Below, in pieces: positions 9,567-19,028 of a DNA stretch of 64,000 nucleotides. The first letter of the stretch is position 1. Each line of letters begins with the position of its first letter. The notes beneath the pieces are model-generated. The model was not told the DNA's origin and did not search any database. It worked only from the letters and a program-made list of their open reading frames with translations. The stretch covers positions 1-64,000 of the forward strand of contig NZ_AJYD02000038.1 of assembly GCF_000286835.2 (NCBI RefSeq), given 5' to 3'. Made by a program: the position numbers and the translations under genes. This DNA is from Enterovibrio norvegicus FF-33 (GTDB taxonomy: Bacteria; Pseudomonadota; Gammaproteobacteria; Enterobacterales; Vibrionaceae).

Positions 9567-10570
9567 TACATCACTCCTTGAAAATGGGTAGGACCAGAAA
9601 GGCTGCGAGCAATTGTCCAAATAAGACGGGCAGCAAGGCGAGCAGTGTGGTTATCAATGTCATATCGCGGATTAAGTTCTGCGATATCGGCAAGGGTAAG
9701 TTTCATTGTTCCGTCGCTATTTTCAGCAGACAGAATGTCTTCAATTAATGACTCCACCAGTGGGTAAGCCACGCCATGAACGGCAGGTGCACTGACGCCT
9801 GGAGCGGTTGATGCAGGAAACACGTCAATGTCGATGGTGAGGTAAAGCGCATCGACCTGTGACATGAAACCCTGAAGTTTGTCTCGCACTGTCGATAGCG
9901 ATTCCGCAGAAATATGCTTGTCTTCAATGGCCAAAACCGACAGTAATTCAGCACGATCAAAAAGAGCTTGAGTATTGCTGGCTCTGCTGACACCTATGCA
10001 CGCATAGTGAAACGGCCAACCACGGTGTTGGCAGAAATCGGCAATCTGTGAAAACGGGGTACCTGAACTGCCTTGAGCGCTTTGCCCTGACGGCGCACGA
10101 AGATCAAAATGCGCATCAAAATTGATGATGCCAATACGCGGTGGGGTGGTCGTGTTTTTTTGTAGGCAGTGGTTGGCGAGCCCTTGAAACGTGCCCCATG
10201 CTACTTCATGGCCTCCTCCCACTATAATGGGGAAGTGCTTTTGTCTGAGAGCATCGGTAACGTTTTTTGCCAGTAGCTTCTGAGCTTTTGCGAGATCGTG
10301 ATCGTCACAAGGCGTATTGCCGTTGTCGTAAAACGGACGTGAGTCGTACCACGGTAGGTTTGCCAACATTTTACGAACTTCATTGGGCGCAGCATATGCG
10401 CCGACGCGGCCTTTGTTGCGTGAAACACCTTCGTCGCACGCAAAGCCCATCAGCATAATGCCGGGCTCGCTCGCTTTGTCAGCAGGTTGAATTTTTTGAT
10501 GAAGCCGCGCACCTTTGTCACCGTCTTCTTCATCAATGCGACCTTGCCAAAGCGACATATCAATGGTCAT
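9566..10570 (-). CDS. hutG: Formimidoylglutamase
   Basis: An arginase-family metallohydrolase that splits N-formimino-L-glutamate into glutamate and formamide, the last hut step. Metal-binding motifs are [20 protein letters not shown] and [18 protein letters not shown], expected to hold two Mn2+ ions. The start at 10570 overlaps the end of hutI by 11 bases; an alternative ATG at 10558, just after the hutI stop, would shorten it by four residues. Between hutI and hutU in the operon. Confidence 0.95.
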   Translation of the reverse strand: MTIDMSLWQGRIDEEDGDKGARLHQKIQPADKASEPGIMLMGFACDEGVSRNKGRVGAYAAPNEVRKMLANLPWYDSRPFYDNGNTPCDDHDLAKAQKLLAKNVTDALRQKHFPIIVGGGHEVAWGTFQGLANHCLQKNTTTPPRIGIINFDAHFDLRAPSGQSAQGSSGTPFSQIADFCQHRGWPFHYACIGVSRASNTQALFDRAELLSVLAIEDKHISAESLSTVRDKLQGFMSQVDALYLTIDIDVFPASTAPGVSAPAVHGVAYPLVESLIEDILSAENSDGTMKLTLADIAELNPRYDIDNHTARLAARLIWTIARSLSGPTHFQGVM

Positions 10571-11768
10571 TGGCTTTTACTCCATTGAGGTAGCGAGCAT
10601 GGAGGCCTGTCACTCCAATCTGGTAGCTCAGTTCAGCGGGCTCGGAAAGATCCCAAACCGCAAAGTCTGCATCGGATCCGATGGCTAGCTGACCTTTGTT
10701 CAGTCCCAATGCTTGGGCGGCATGTTTGGTGACGCCATAAAGGGTTTCTTTGGGAGTTAGGCCAAAGAATGTCGACGCCATGTTCATCATCAGTGTCAGG
10801 CTGGCAAACGGTGAGGTGCCGGGATTGAAATCGGTGGCTATTGCCATTGGGACGTGATTTTTTCGTAGCAGATCAATAGGTGGCTTTTGAGTCTCTCTTA
10901 GAAAGTAAAACGCACCGGGAAGCAAGGTCGCTACGGTGTTGTTAGCGGCGAGGGCTTCCACGCCACTTAAATCTATGTATTCAATATGATCGACGGAGCG
11001 CGCGCCCATTTGGGCAGCAAGAGCGCTACCGCCCAGATTGGAAAGTTGCTCAGTATGACCTTTGATTTTCAGGCCATGTGAAAGGGCCGCCTCGAACACA
11101 CGCTGCATCTGTATCTTGCTAAAACCAATGCCTTCGCAGAACACGTCCACGGCATCGGCTAGATTATCTTCTGCGGCAGCGGGGATCATTTCATTGCACA
11201 CCAGATCGATATAATCGTTGCCTCTTCCAGCAAACTCAGGAGGAAGTGCATGTGCGCCAAGCAACGTTGTCGTGACGTGGATGTTTGCTTCTCGTCCTAC
11301 CATTTTCGCGGCGCGAAGCATTTTCAGTTCGTCATTAACCGTTAGGCCATAACCACTCTTGATTTCTACAGTTGTGACGCCGTCACTAATCAATGCTTTT
11401 GCACGTGGTAACGCGAGTTCAATGAGGGATTCAAGACTTGCTTTGCGTGTGGCATTAACCGTCGCAAGAATACCGCCACCTTGTGCGGCAATATCTTGGT
11501 AAGAAACGCCATTGAGGCGCTGCTCGAATTCGTTGGCGCGGTTACCAGCGAAAACCAAATGGGTATGGCAATCAATGAGACCGGGCGTGACAAGTCGATT
11601 CTCGAGTGAGACATGTGTGAAGCCGTCTGATGGCAATGACGAACCGAGGGCGCTAATAACGCCATTTTCAACCGCAATCATCATGTTTTCTTGCACTTGG
11701 TAACCTTGTTGTTCGGTTACGTCTGTGTGCAAACTGACGATACGGCAGTCAGTGAACATTGTTTTCAT
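10560..11768 (-). CDS. hutI: Imidazolonepropionase
   Basis: An amidohydrolase-family enzyme that opens the imidazolone ring of imidazolone-5-propionate to give N-formimino-L-glutamate. It shows the metal-binding [12 protein letters not shown] motif near residue 66, the KSGYGL and GHTEQL stretches with further histidines, and [10 protein letters not shown] near the C terminus with the metal-binding aspartate. Length (402) is normal. It is the first gene of the operon. The start could be the ATG at 11768 or the next ATG at 11759; neither has a strong ribosome site. The HutC-type operator and promoter lie 19-47 bases upstream. Confidence 0.96.
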   Translation of the reverse strand: MKTMFTDCRIVSLHTDVTEQQGYQVQENMMIAVENGVISALGSSLPSDGFTHVSLENRLVTPGLIDCHTHLVFAGNRANEFEQRLNGVSYQDIAAQGGGILATVNATRKASLESLIELALPRAKALISDGVTTVEIKSGYGLTVNDELKMLRAAKMVGREANIHVTTTLLGAHALPPEFAGRGNDYIDLVCNEMIPAAAEDNLADAVDVFCEGIGFSKIQMQRVFEAALSHGLKIKGHTEQLSNLGGSALAAQMGARSVDHIEYIDLSGVEALAANNTVATLLPGAFYFLRETQKPPIDLLRKNHVPMAIATDFNPGTSPFASLTLMMNMASTFFGLTPKETLYGVTKHAAQALGLNKGQLAIGSDADFAVWDLSEPAELSYQIGVTGLHARYLNGVKANDH

Positions 11769-11786
11769 CTACCACTGCGCCTGTAA

Positions 11787-11815
11787 TCTATATGTCTATA
11801 CAAATGTATAGACAA
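11787..11815 (-). promoter_or_regulatory. hutIGUH promoter overlapping a HutC operator
   Basis: On the minus strand a -35 TTGTCT (11815-11810) and a -10 TATAGA (11792-11787) are separated by exactly 17 bases. The spacer and the end of the -35 box are made of a perfect 22-bp inverted repeat (11793-11814), whose arms are TGTCTATACA and TGTATAGACA around a 2-base centre. Each arm is itself one mismatch from TGTATATACA, the HutC core known in other proteobacteria. Repressor binding here would block RNA polymerase directly. Confidence 0.8.
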
Positions 11816-11922
11816 TTAAATCAACGGGTGCAAGATACTGTGTTACATGAATGTGATCAAAAGTGTAAATCTAAGTGGCCAGTGAGTATTTTTGAGATAT
11901 TTGTCAGCATCTTGTCGCTGGC

Positions 11923-12630
11923 TTAATCGAGAACGGCTCTCGCGCTGAGCTTGTAGCGATCGCCAGGGTGATACAGTAACGCCGCACTGATCAATTGGCC
12001 TTCACTCCACGTTCTTCTATGCAGCAACAAGCAGGGGTGTCGGCTGTCCATACTAAGGTGTAAGGCAACGTGCGGGGGAGGGAGAATTGCTTCAACAGTA
12101 TGCTCTATCGTACTCAGAGGGCATTGAGAAACCAGATACTGATTGGGTGTGATGGTTGAAAAATTCTGCTTTAAGTAATCGGGAGCGTGCGCGGGGTTCA
12201 CCCAACGGATTTCAAGTTGAATGGGCATATCATCGGCGAAATGTACGATTTCACTTTTGTAGACTTCTGACCCTAGCATCATGCCTAAACGCATGGCGAC
12301 ATCCTCAGGCGAACTGATGCTTTGCAGTGAGACAATCTCACTGTGATAGCGTTGCCCGCGTTCCTGAACTTCGTCGGCGATGTTACGAATATCCATCAGA
12401 GGACTTTCAGCTTTCTTTTGACACACAAATGTACCAAGCCTTGGTGTGCGCTCTAGCCAGCCTTCATTAACCAGATCCCTCACCGCTTTGTTAACCGTCA
12501 TTCGGCTTACTGAAAATTGTTCGCACAATTCCGCCTCAGTAGGAACGCGTGTCCCTACTGTCCATTCTCGTGATTCAATTTTCTTCTGCAGGTATTCCTG
12601 AATTTGTTTAAAGCGAGGCGTAGCTGTCAT
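11923..12630 (-). CDS. hutC: Histidine utilisation repressor HutC (GntR family)
   Basis: A 235-residue transcription factor with an N-terminal GntR winged helix (about residues 5-70, including EAELCEQFSVSRMTVNKAVR) and a C-terminal UTRA ligand-binding domain. In known systems HutC represses hut genes and is released by urocanate. It lies just upstream of hutI on the same strand, but the 154-base gap holding an operator suggests separate promoters. A second HutC-like site in front of its own gene (12647-12660) suggests autoregulation. Confidence 0.94.
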   Translation of the reverse strand: MTATPRFKQIQEYLQKKIESREWTVGTRVPTEAELCEQFSVSRMTVNKAVRDLVNEGWLERTPRLGTFVCQKKAESPLMDIRNIADEVQERGQRYHSEIVSLQSISSPEDVAMRLGMMLGSEVYKSEIVHFADDMPIQLEIRWVNPAHAPDYLKQNFSTITPNQYLVSQCPLSTIEHTVEAILPPPHVALHLSMDSRHPCLLLHRRTWSEGQLISAALLYHPGDRYKLSARAVLD

Positions 12631-12646
12631 ATGAACACCGTGACTA

Positions 12647-12660
12647 TTCGTATATACAAA
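12647..12660. promoter_or_regulatory. HutC-like operator upstream of hutC
   Basis: The 14-base site TTCGTATATACAAA is palindromic except for one pair and contains GTATATAC, the centre of the HutC core TGTATATACA. It begins 17 bases upstream of the hutC ATG, where bound repressor could shut off its own gene. Confidence 0.65.
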
Positions 12661-12845
12661 TAAGAGTGTATGACTTGGCGGCGAAAATCAAGTGTGGTTT
12701 TTTAAGGGGCGAAGAAGTTATGTGCCTAGCAAGTCAGGGTGAAGGTGTTGCGATTCAAAGACAAGGCTGAACTTAACATCCAATCGTCAAGCTTTTGTCT
12801 CAAATTAGTCATATTGAAAGCACAGAATGCCGTTCGATTACGGTT

Positions 12846-12885
12846 ATATCGCTATTCTTATATCGCAAATGTTATTAGATATCGC
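12846..12885 (+). repeat. Three direct ATATCGC repeats upstream of the phosphodiesterase gene
   Basis: ATATCGC occurs at 12846, 12860 and 12879, in the same orientation, ending 27 bases before the ATG of the glycerophosphodiesterase gene and just before its ribosome site. A 10-base form, TATATCGCAA (12859-12868), recurs at 15262-15271 in the upstream region of the unrecognised gene at 14210-15025. A regulator site is possible; none is known to me. Confidence 0.4.
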
Positions 12886-12911
12886 ACTTTACCCTCTAGG
12901 GAGAAAAGACC

Positions 12912-14123
12912 ATGAAAAATATCGTCAGCTTTGGCGTTCTATTTTCGATATTCGCAACAGGCAGTGTGATGGCTGCCGACCCTGTCACTTTAGGGCCTCG
13001 TCCTTTTTATCTGGTCGCCGACATGGACAGTGGTCCGCTCAAAGAAAAGCTTGAAGCATGCTTTTCAAATTCACCGAAGAAAAGCACCTTCTCAATTGGT
13101 CATCGCGGGGCTTCATTGCAGTTTCCCGAGCACACGAAGGAATCCTATGTGGCTGCAGCGCAAATGGGCGCGGGGATCATAGAGTGTGATGTCACCTTTA
13201 CCAAAGACAAGCAACTGGTGTGTCGTCATTCTCAAAACGATCTGCACACCACGACGGATGTGTTGGCTTATCCAAAATTAGCCGAAAAATGCACCGTACC
13301 ATTCACGCCTGCCAATCCTCAAACGGGCGAGAAAGCAACGGCGGAATGCCGCACGTCAGATTTCACTTTGGACGAATTTAGACAACTCAAGGGAAAAATG
13401 GATGGTGCGAATCCCATGGCGACAACACCAGAAGAATACATGAATGGTACGGCAGATTTTCGTACTGACCTGTATGCCAGTCGTGGCACCTTGATGACGC
13501 ATGCAGAGAGCATTGCACTGTTGAAAAGTTTGGGCGTGAAAATGACACCTGAACTAAAAGAGCCCAAAGTTCCTATGCCCTACAATGGCTTTACGCAGCG
13601 CGATTACGCACAAAAAATGATTGATGAATACAAAGAGGCAGGTGTAAAAGCGTTGGACGTTTATCCGCAGTCTTTCAATACTGATGATGTGGATTACTGG
13701 GTCGCCAATGAACCTGAATTTGGTCAACAATCGGTCTACTTAGATTCACGTATGTACGATGATGAAAGCTGGAAGTCGTCGTTAAAAGACATGAAAGCGC
13801 TGAAAGAGAGCGGTGTGGGATATATATCGCCACCACTTTATGCATTGGTCACTGTCGATGAGAAGGGTAACATTGCGCCGTCTGATTATGCTAAACATGC
13901 CAAAGCAGCGGGGTTAGGCATCATTACTTGGACGTTGGAGCGTTCTGGTCATCTTGGCAATGGTGGCGGATGGTATTACCAATCAGTGAAAGACGTGATC
14001 AATAACGACGGTGATGTCATGACTTTGCTGGACGTATTGGCGCAAGATGTTGGGGTAGTGGGGGTATTTTCAGACTGGCCAGCAACCACCACGTTTTACG
14101 CAAACTGCATGGGGCTAGAATAG
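12912..14123 (+). CDS. Periplasmic glycerophosphodiester phosphodiesterase family protein
   Basis: It probably hydrolyses glycerophosphodiesters (deacylated phospholipids) to glycerol-3-phosphate and an alcohol. The 403-residue protein has a signal peptide (cleavage near Ala21-Ala22), so it acts in the periplasm or outside. GDPD catalytic features are His64-Arg65 in GHRGAS, Glu91 and Asp93 in IECDVT, and the second histidine His106 in RHSQND. A long insert follows the second histidine, and the protein ends with ITWTLER and a TLLDVLA segment. It is more like the large eukaryotic/marine type than E. coli GlpQ. AGGGAG precedes the ATG. It stands alone, ending at a strong terminator. Confidence 0.85.
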   Translation: MKNIVSFGVLFSIFATGSVMAADPVTLGPRPFYLVADMDSGPLKEKLEACFSNSPKKSTFSIGHRGASLQFPEHTKESYVAAAQMGAGIIECDVTFTKDKQLVCRHSQNDLHTTTDVLAYPKLAEKCTVPFTPANPQTGEKATAECRTSDFTLDEFRQLKGKMDGANPMATTPEEYMNGTADFRTDLYASRGTLMTHAESIALLKSLGVKMTPELKEPKVPMPYNGFTQRDYAQKMIDEYKEAGVKALDVYPQSFNTDDVDYWVANEPEFGQQSVYLDSRMYDDESWKSSLKDMKALKESGVGYISPPLYALVTVDEKGNIAPSDYAKHAKAAGLGIITWTLERSGHLGNGGGWYYQSVKDVINNDGDVMTLLDVLAQDVGVVGVFSDWPATTTFYANCMGLE

Positions 14124-14124
14124 A

Positions 14125-14165
14125 TAAAAAACGGCTTCATGCTGAATGCGATGAGGCCGTTTTTA
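14125..14165. terminator. Bidirectional terminator between converging genes
   Basis: AAAAACGGC with GCCGTTTTT, extended by TCAT/ATGA inner pairs, forms a long hairpin with A and T runs on both sides. It serves the phosphodiesterase (+) and the gene at 14210-15025 (-). Confidence 0.85.
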
Positions 14166-14209
14166 GCGTTGACTTGGACGCTTTAAACGCCCAGATGTTA
14201 CTTAATGGG

Positions 14210-15025
14210 TTACACCCACATAAATTCGTCAGCCACAGCTGGCATTGTTGTGTCACCACAACCACATCCGTTGTTATGGTCAGTTCCATGGCCCATATCA
14301 CTACTGTGACCAGTATCAGGACCCATTCCGTGGTCTGTTGCCCAACCCATGCCCATGTCAGCATGTGAAAGTTGATCGACCACGTTGCCAAACACGTGAT
14401 TGTTGGTAACCGCCCATGCGTCGACAGCGGGCTCAAGGATGCCTTCGTGAATGACAGTGTCGAACACAAAGCTTTGAGCGTCATCTAATAGAAACGGTGC
14501 TTGAGAAATGTCATTGTGACCGATGATGCCCGTTAATAGCTCACTGGATGCTTCTGCGACCATTTCGAGTGGGATTTGAAGTAATTCGATATCATGCTCA
14601 AGGTGCATCGCAAGATGTTGATCAGCAGTTTCTACTATCTCACCAATACCATCTTTAATGATCTCGGGGATACATTCTGTATTACCTTCGCAAACGGCAT
14701 CAACCACGTCACCTGTTGTTGAGATGACGGTTCCTGTCGCTTGACCAACTTGCGCTACATTCATCATAAAGTGATGTGTGACGATTTCGGCTGCATCAGT
14801 AACGCCATCAATGACTGTCGCGACTGCTGCGGTAATGCCGTTGACTATCGGTATGTCGGCGGTGGCATCAGCGATTTTATCACCAACGTCGCTAATAAAT
14901 TCATCAACGACGCTGACTGCTGTGCTGACCACATTGGCGATCCCCGTGGTTACATCAGCAATTGCATCGCCAACGGCGCTAATAGCATCCCCAATTCCCT
15001 TAAAAAAGTTTGTAAACCATCCCAT
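14210..15025 (-). CDS. Unrecognised protein: amphipathic Gly/Ala/Val-rich N-terminal half, Met/His/Gly/Cys-rich tail
   Basis: I do not recognise this 271-residue protein. The start is the ATG at 15025, preceded by AAGGA at eight bases; an in-frame extension to 15145 lacks a site. The N terminus is MGWFTNFFKGIGDAI, without a classical signal peptide. Residues 8-80 repeat a pattern of small residues, Asp and Val (GIGDAISAVGDAIADVTTGI, then more of the same), predicting long amphipathic helices. The middle is acidic and helical. The last 55 residues are crowded with Met, His, Asp and Gly (HADMGMGWATDHGMG, then SSDMGHGTDH) and contain CGCG, which suggests metal binding. It stands alone between two unrelated genes. 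Function unknown; a secreted or membrane-active or metal-handling protein would fit. Confidence 0.7.
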   Translation of the reverse strand: MGWFTNFFKGIGDAISAVGDAIADVTTGIANVVSTAVSVVDEFISDVGDKIADATADIPIVNGITAAVATVIDGVTDAAEIVTHHFMMNVAQVGQATGTVISTTGDVVDAVCEGNTECIPEIIKDGIGEIVETADQHLAMHLEHDIELLQIPLEMVAEASSELLTGIIGHNDISQAPFLLDDAQSFVFDTVIHEGILEPAVDAWAVTNNHVFGNVVDQLSHADMGMGWATDHGMGPDTGHSSDMGHGTDHNNGCGCGDTTMPAVADEFMWV

Positions 15026-15634
15026 GATATTTTTCCTTAATGTTGTGAATTTACCTTCACGTTCCTTAGATGCCTCGTACTGCTTGACCGAGACGTTTAG
15101 ATAGCAACTCGTCGAAAAGCGCCTATCTGAGAGAGCATCAGACATCGAGACGAGTGGCAGACTTTTTTATTGCGAATGACTAACGCAACGAGCATTAATT
15201 GATATCAGCGTGATAAAAAACACCATTCAATATTTTTAGAAAATACTGCAGGTGTCTTTGCTATATCGCAAGGTGCGCTGGGGGGTGAAGGTGTATATTT
15301 AACGATGCATTTTATGCAGGGGTCAGTTGTCTCAGATACTTGATGGTAGTGTGAAATATTATTGAAACATTAAGCGTGATGAGATTGTAACTATCTGTTA
15401 TTGCTTGTTGTAATCAGCCGAAAATAGGAAAAATCTACGATTTATGAGGGCTTTTAACAGTTTGATATGAAAGTGAGTGGGTCGCCTAGGAAACTTTTGA
15501 CGACGAGGTGAAGAGAAAGACATTCATTTATCAGTCGTTGTTGATGCCTTTTTTCGTGGCGAAGTTATAAGCCGGAAAAAGAGGCCTCTTTGACGAACGC
15601 CATGAAGGCCCAAGCGATAGCAGTGCAACATTAA
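15026..15634. other. Long intergenic region upstream of the unrecognised gene
   Basis: About 600 bases without a credible gene. It should contain the promoter for the gene ending at 15025. It holds one copy of TATATCGCAA (15262-15271), which is shared with the region upstream of the phosphodiesterase, and a perfect 14-bp palindrome AAAGAGGCCTCTTT (15578-15591). Base composition is A/T-rich in the part nearest the gene. I saw no tRNA, repeat family or transposase remnant. Confidence 0.4.
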
Positions 15635-15660
15635 ATTCCTCTACGTAGACGTAGGGGAAT
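15635..15660 (-). terminator. Hairpin after the small exported protein gene
   Basis: ATTCC-T-CTACGT pairs with ACGTAG-G-GGAAT across a 2-base centre, giving a near-perfect stem of 12 bp with one T-G pair. It lies five bases beyond the stop codon at 15665. The T run on the minus strand is short, so it may be a 3'-end stabilising hairpin or a weak terminator. Confidence 0.45.
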
Positions 15661-15664
15661 GAGT

Positions 15665-16099
15665 TCACTTTGACTGCGAATCAATTTCTGACAGTTTCAT
15701 CGCGTACTTTATATAGGCACGGCGCTCATCACTCGGCAGCTTACGATTCACGGCGAGAAACGAAATGAAGCTATCAACAATAGGCTCTAGCTGGGTTTGA
15801 GCGGGTGCATCACAATCAATGTACCTTGGTAAAAGCTTATGCATTTGCTCGAGTAGGCTCGGTGTAACCGTATATTGGCGGTCCATTACTTGCGCATTGG
15901 CAAGAGCGCTAGACATCTTACGAAATGCGTTTTGTTCTCTGTCTTGTTGAGTGACTTGTGTTGAACAGGTCTCTGCAATGAGCTGGCTGTAATGTAAAGA
16001 GTGAGAAGACAACTCGGTCTCTGCTGTTTGACTGTCAGCAAAAGCAAAGAAAGGAAAAAGTAGCGACAAGAACAGGGGGGAAGTGGACGTTGATGGCAT
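15665..16099 (-). CDS. Hypothetical small exported protein
   Basis: A 144-residue protein that I do not recognise. It begins with a hydrophobic stretch and a plausible signal-peptidase site (PFFAFADSQ, cleavage after Ala21), so it is probably periplasmic. The mature part is helical and has two cysteines (around 45 and 95) that could form a disulphide. The gene stands alone, divergent from the methyltransferase gene. The ribosome site is weak (AGAGA). Compositionally it looks coding; real but uncharacterised. Confidence 0.6.
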   Translation of the reverse strand: MPSTSTSPLFLSLLFPFFAFADSQTAETELSSHSLHYSQLIAETCSTQVTQQDREQNAFRKMSSALANAQVMDRQYTVTPSLLEQMHKLLPRYIDCDAPAQTQLEPIVDSFISFLAVNRKLPSDERRAYIKYAMKLSEIDSQSK

Positions 16100-16335
16100 T
16101 ACAAGAAAATCTCTGTATGACGATTTAGCAAGCGACGTTTATACCATTATTTTATGTCTATTCCTTTCAAAACCCGCGGCTTTTAATCAAAAACATCCCG
16201 CCCAAGTGCTTTTTATTGCCTCAATACTTTGGCGTTTCAAAGACTGTTTTTTCCTGAAAACGTTTTTCAAGCAGCAAGGGCTTTCAGAATTCATGTAGAA
16301 TGTCGCCAATTTAAATTTTGGCGTTATTGGAAAAA

Positions 16336-16794
16336 ATGAAACAAGGTTACAGCTGTATAGGGTTAGTAAACCCAAAATCACCCGAAAATGTCGGTTCTGT
16401 TATGCGTGCTGCTGGCTGTTACGGTGTGAACTCCGTGTTTTACACCGGAACCCGTTACGACAGGGCGGCAAAGTTTTGTACCGACACGAAAAACAGAGTG
16501 TTAGATACGCCGCTTATTGGTGTTGATGATCTCAAAGCCGTTGTGCCGGTTGGTTGTATTCCAATTGCCGTTGAGTTGGTGGAAGGCGCAAAACCGCTTC
16601 CTGACTACAAACATCCTGCTCGTGCGTTTTACATCTTTGGCCCAGAAGACAATTCGCTGAAGAAAGAGATCACCGAGTTTTGTGCGGAAACTATCTACAT
16701 TCCTACGAATGGCTGTATGAACCTGGCTGCTTGCGTCAATGTCATCCTTTATGACCGCATGGCCAAGGGCACGAATTTCTCTGGGCACCTGTAA
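16336..16794 (+). CDS. TrmH (SpoU)-family RNA methyltransferase
   Basis: A 152-residue SPOUT enzyme that should methylate a ribose 2'-OH in tRNA or rRNA using S-adenosylmethionine. The three SpoU motifs are present: NPKSPENVGSVMRAAG (residues 12-27), YIFGPEDNSL and IPTNGCMNLAACVNVILYDR. It is a compact form with only the catalytic knot, the size of TrmL. The specific target cannot be told from the sequence. The ATG at 16336 is chosen over an upstream in-frame TTG because TTGGA stands just before it. Monocistronic, upstream of thrS. Confidence 0.85.
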   Translation: MKQGYSCIGLVNPKSPENVGSVMRAAGCYGVNSVFYTGTRYDRAAKFCTDTKNRVLDTPLIGVDDLKAVVPVGCIPIAVELVEGAKPLPDYKHPARAFYIFGPEDNSLKKEITEFCAETIYIPTNGCMNLAACVNVILYDRMAKGTNFSGHL

Positions 16795-16909
16795 CTGCTA
16801 TACCAGCATATTGACATTGCGTAGGTATATACAGGAAACAGTAGTGTATCCAACACAATGAAAAACCGTGGTGATTTGTTGATTTGACACAATTGTGTAT
16901 TGATACGAA

Positions 16910-16938
16910 TTGATCACGGGCAGGGGCGCGGTTACAAT
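16910..16938 (+). promoter_or_regulatory. Candidate thrS promoter
   Basis: TTGATC (16910-16915) and TACAAT (16933-16938) are separated by 17 bases. The transcript would carry a leader of about 150 bases containing the stem-loop at 17055-17075. The rest of the region 16795-16909 shows no gene. Confidence 0.5.
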
Positions 16939-17054
16939 CGCGTCTCGCTTCAGGTGCGCCCGTTTTGATTGGTATTAAAATGAGCACCTAACGAAGCACT
17001 CTCTAAGACGTCTATTCAATACTCCTCGAGTTCAGACGCCAATAACTAAAACAA

Positions 17055-17075
17055 GTGCTACTTCGTGTGTAGCAC
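17055..17075 (+). promoter_or_regulatory. thrS translational operator mimicking the tRNA-Thr anticodon arm
   Basis: GTGCTAC (17055-17061) and GTAGCAC (17069-17075) form a perfect 7-bp stem closing a 7-base loop TTCGTGT. Loop positions 3-5, where an anticodon would sit, read CGT, the tRNA-Thr(CGU) anticodon. The stem ends about 10 bases before the ribosome site AGGA. In E. coli, threonyl-tRNA synthetase binds such mimics in its own leader and blocks translation; the same autoregulation is inferred here. A weaker upstream fold (CGTCT/AGACG around 17010-17038) may correspond to a second domain. Confidence 0.75.
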
Positions 17076-17096
17076 CACTGTAAATAGGACATAAAA

Positions 17097-19025
17097 ATGC
17101 CTGTAATTACTCTTCCTGACGGTAGTCAACGTTCTTTTGACAACCCGGTTTCTACTTATGATGTTGCTTTCGACATCGGCCCTGGTCTTGCTAAAGCTTG
17201 TATCGCTGGTCGTGTTGACGGAAACCGTGTTGATGCGTGTGATTTGATTGAACACGACGCTAAGCTAGAAATCATCACCGCAAAAGACGCAGACGGTCTC
17301 GAAATCATTCGTCACTCTTGTGCTCACTTGCTGGGTCATGCGATCAAGCAACTGTTCCCTGATGCAAAAATGGCGATCGGTCCGACCATCGACAGCGGTT
17401 TCTACTATGACTTAGACTTGGATCGCTCGTTGACCCAAGAAGACCTTGATGCGATTGAAAAGCGCATGAAAGATTTGGCAAAAACCAAATATCAGGTCAT
17501 TAAGAAGAATGTAAGCTGGCAGGAAGCGCGCGATACGTTTGAATCACGCGGCGAGACTTACAAAATTGAAATTCTGGACGAAAACGTTTCTCGAGACGAT
17601 CGCCCAGGACTTTACCACCATGAAGAATACATCGACATGTGCCGCGGTCCGCACGTGCCGAACATGAGCTTCTGCCAAAACTTCAAGATCTTAAACGTTG
17701 CTGGCGCTTACTGGCGTGGTAACAGCGACAACAAGATGCTGCAGCGTATCTACGGCACAGCGTTTTACGATAAGAAAGAATTAAAAGCGCACCTTGTTCG
17801 TCTTGAAGAAGCGGCAAAGCGTGACCACCGTAAACTAGGTAAGCAACTTGATCTGTACCACATGCAGCAAGAAGCGCCGGGTATGGTGTTCTGGCACCAC
17901 AATGGTTGGACTGTTTTCCGTGAACTGGAAACGTTCGTCCGCGAAAAACTGACCGAATATGAATACCAAGAAGTCAAAGGCCCGCTGATCATGGATCGCG
18001 TTCTTTGGGAGCGTTCTGGTCACTGGGACAAATACGCTGACTACATGTTCACCACGCAATCTGAAAGCCGTGAATATGCGCTTAAGCCGATGAACTGCCC
18101 AGGTCACGTACAGATCTTTAACCAAGGTCTGAAGTCATACCGTGATTTGCCGCTGCGTATGGCGGAGTTTGGTAGCTGTCACCGTAACGAGCCATCAGGT
18201 GCATTGCACGGTCTGATGCGTGTTCGTGGCTTCACTCAGGATGATGCTCACATCTTCTGTACGCCAAACCAAGTTCAAGATGAAGTGACATCTTGCATCT
18301 CTATGGTTTACGACACATACAAAACATTCGGTTTTGATGAGATTGTTGTGAAGCTATCTACACGCCCTGAACAGCGTGTTGGTTCTGACGAAATGTGGGA
18401 CCGTGCAGAGAAGGCATTGGCTGAAGCACTTGAGTCAATGGACATCAAATTTGAGATTTTGGAAGGCGAAGGTGCTTTCTATGGTCCTAAGATTGAATTT
18501 ACTTTGCATGATTGTTTGGATCGCGCATGGCAGTGTGGTACTGTTCAGCTCGATTTTGCTCTGCCTGAGCGTTTGGGCGCAACGTACGTTGGTGAAGACA
18601 ACGAACGCCATACCCCAGTCATGATTCACCGTGCGATTTTGGGTTCTCTGGAACGCTTCATTGGCATTTTGATTGAAGAATACGCGGGTCATTTCCCGGT
18701 ATGGCTGGCTCCTCAGCAAGCGATTGTCATGAATATCACCGACAATCAGGCTGATTATGTTCAGGAAGTAGCAAAAAAACTGCAAAAAGCAGGTTTTAGA
18801 GCGTCAGCGGACTTGAGAAACGAGAAGATTGGTTTTAAAATCCGTGAACACACTTTGAAGCGCGTACCTTATATGTTGGTTTGCGGTGACCAAGAAATGG
18901 AAGCCGGTGAAATCGCGGTACGTACACGCAAAGGTAAAGATTTGGGTAAATATAAAATTGACGAATTCATTTCTCTGCTCGAGAACGAAGTTCGTACCCG
19001 AACGCTCAATATTTTGGAGGAATAA
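17097..19025 (+). CDS. thrS: Threonyl-tRNA synthetase
   Basis: It charges tRNA-Thr with threonine in the cytoplasm and edits mis-attached serine. The 642-residue protein has the full set of domains: TGS (1-60), the editing domain with [10 protein letters not shown] (about 72-81), the class II catalytic core with MNCPGH and [19 protein letters not shown], the zinc site (Cys of NCPGH plus two His), and the C-terminal anticodon-binding domain (about 535-642). AGGA precedes the ATG. It leads the translation block and lies just upstream of infC, with only three bases between the thrS stop and the infC start. Confidence 0.98.
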   Translation: MPVITLPDGSQRSFDNPVSTYDVAFDIGPGLAKACIAGRVDGNRVDACDLIEHDAKLEIITAKDADGLEIIRHSCAHLLGHAIKQLFPDAKMAIGPTIDSGFYYDLDLDRSLTQEDLDAIEKRMKDLAKTKYQVIKKNVSWQEARDTFESRGETYKIEILDENVSRDDRPGLYHHEEYIDMCRGPHVPNMSFCQNFKILNVAGAYWRGNSDNKMLQRIYGTAFYDKKELKAHLVRLEEAAKRDHRKLGKQLDLYHMQQEAPGMVFWHHNGWTVFRELETFVREKLTEYEYQEVKGPLIMDRVLWERSGHWDKYADYMFTTQSESREYALKPMNCPGHVQIFNQGLKSYRDLPLRMAEFGSCHRNEPSGALHGLMRVRGFTQDDAHIFCTPNQVQDEVTSCISMVYDTYKTFGFDEIVVKLSTRPEQRVGSDEMWDRAEKALAEALESMDIKFEILEGEGAFYGPKIEFTLHDCLDRAWQCGTVQLDFALPERLGATYVGEDNERHTPVMIHRAILGSLERFIGILIEEYAGHFPVWLAPQQAIVMNITDNQADYVQEVAKKLQKAGFRASADLRNEKIGFKIREHTLKRVPYMLVCGDQEMEAGEIAVRTRKGKDLGKYKIDEFISLLENEVRTRTLNILEE

Positions 19026-19028
19026 GGT

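Noticed and set aside
14741-15104. Two plus-strand frames with alanine/valine/isoleucine-rich translations opposite the unrecognised protein
   Set aside because: They mirror the repetitive codons of the minus-strand gene; the minus-strand gene has a good ribosome site and terminator and these do not.
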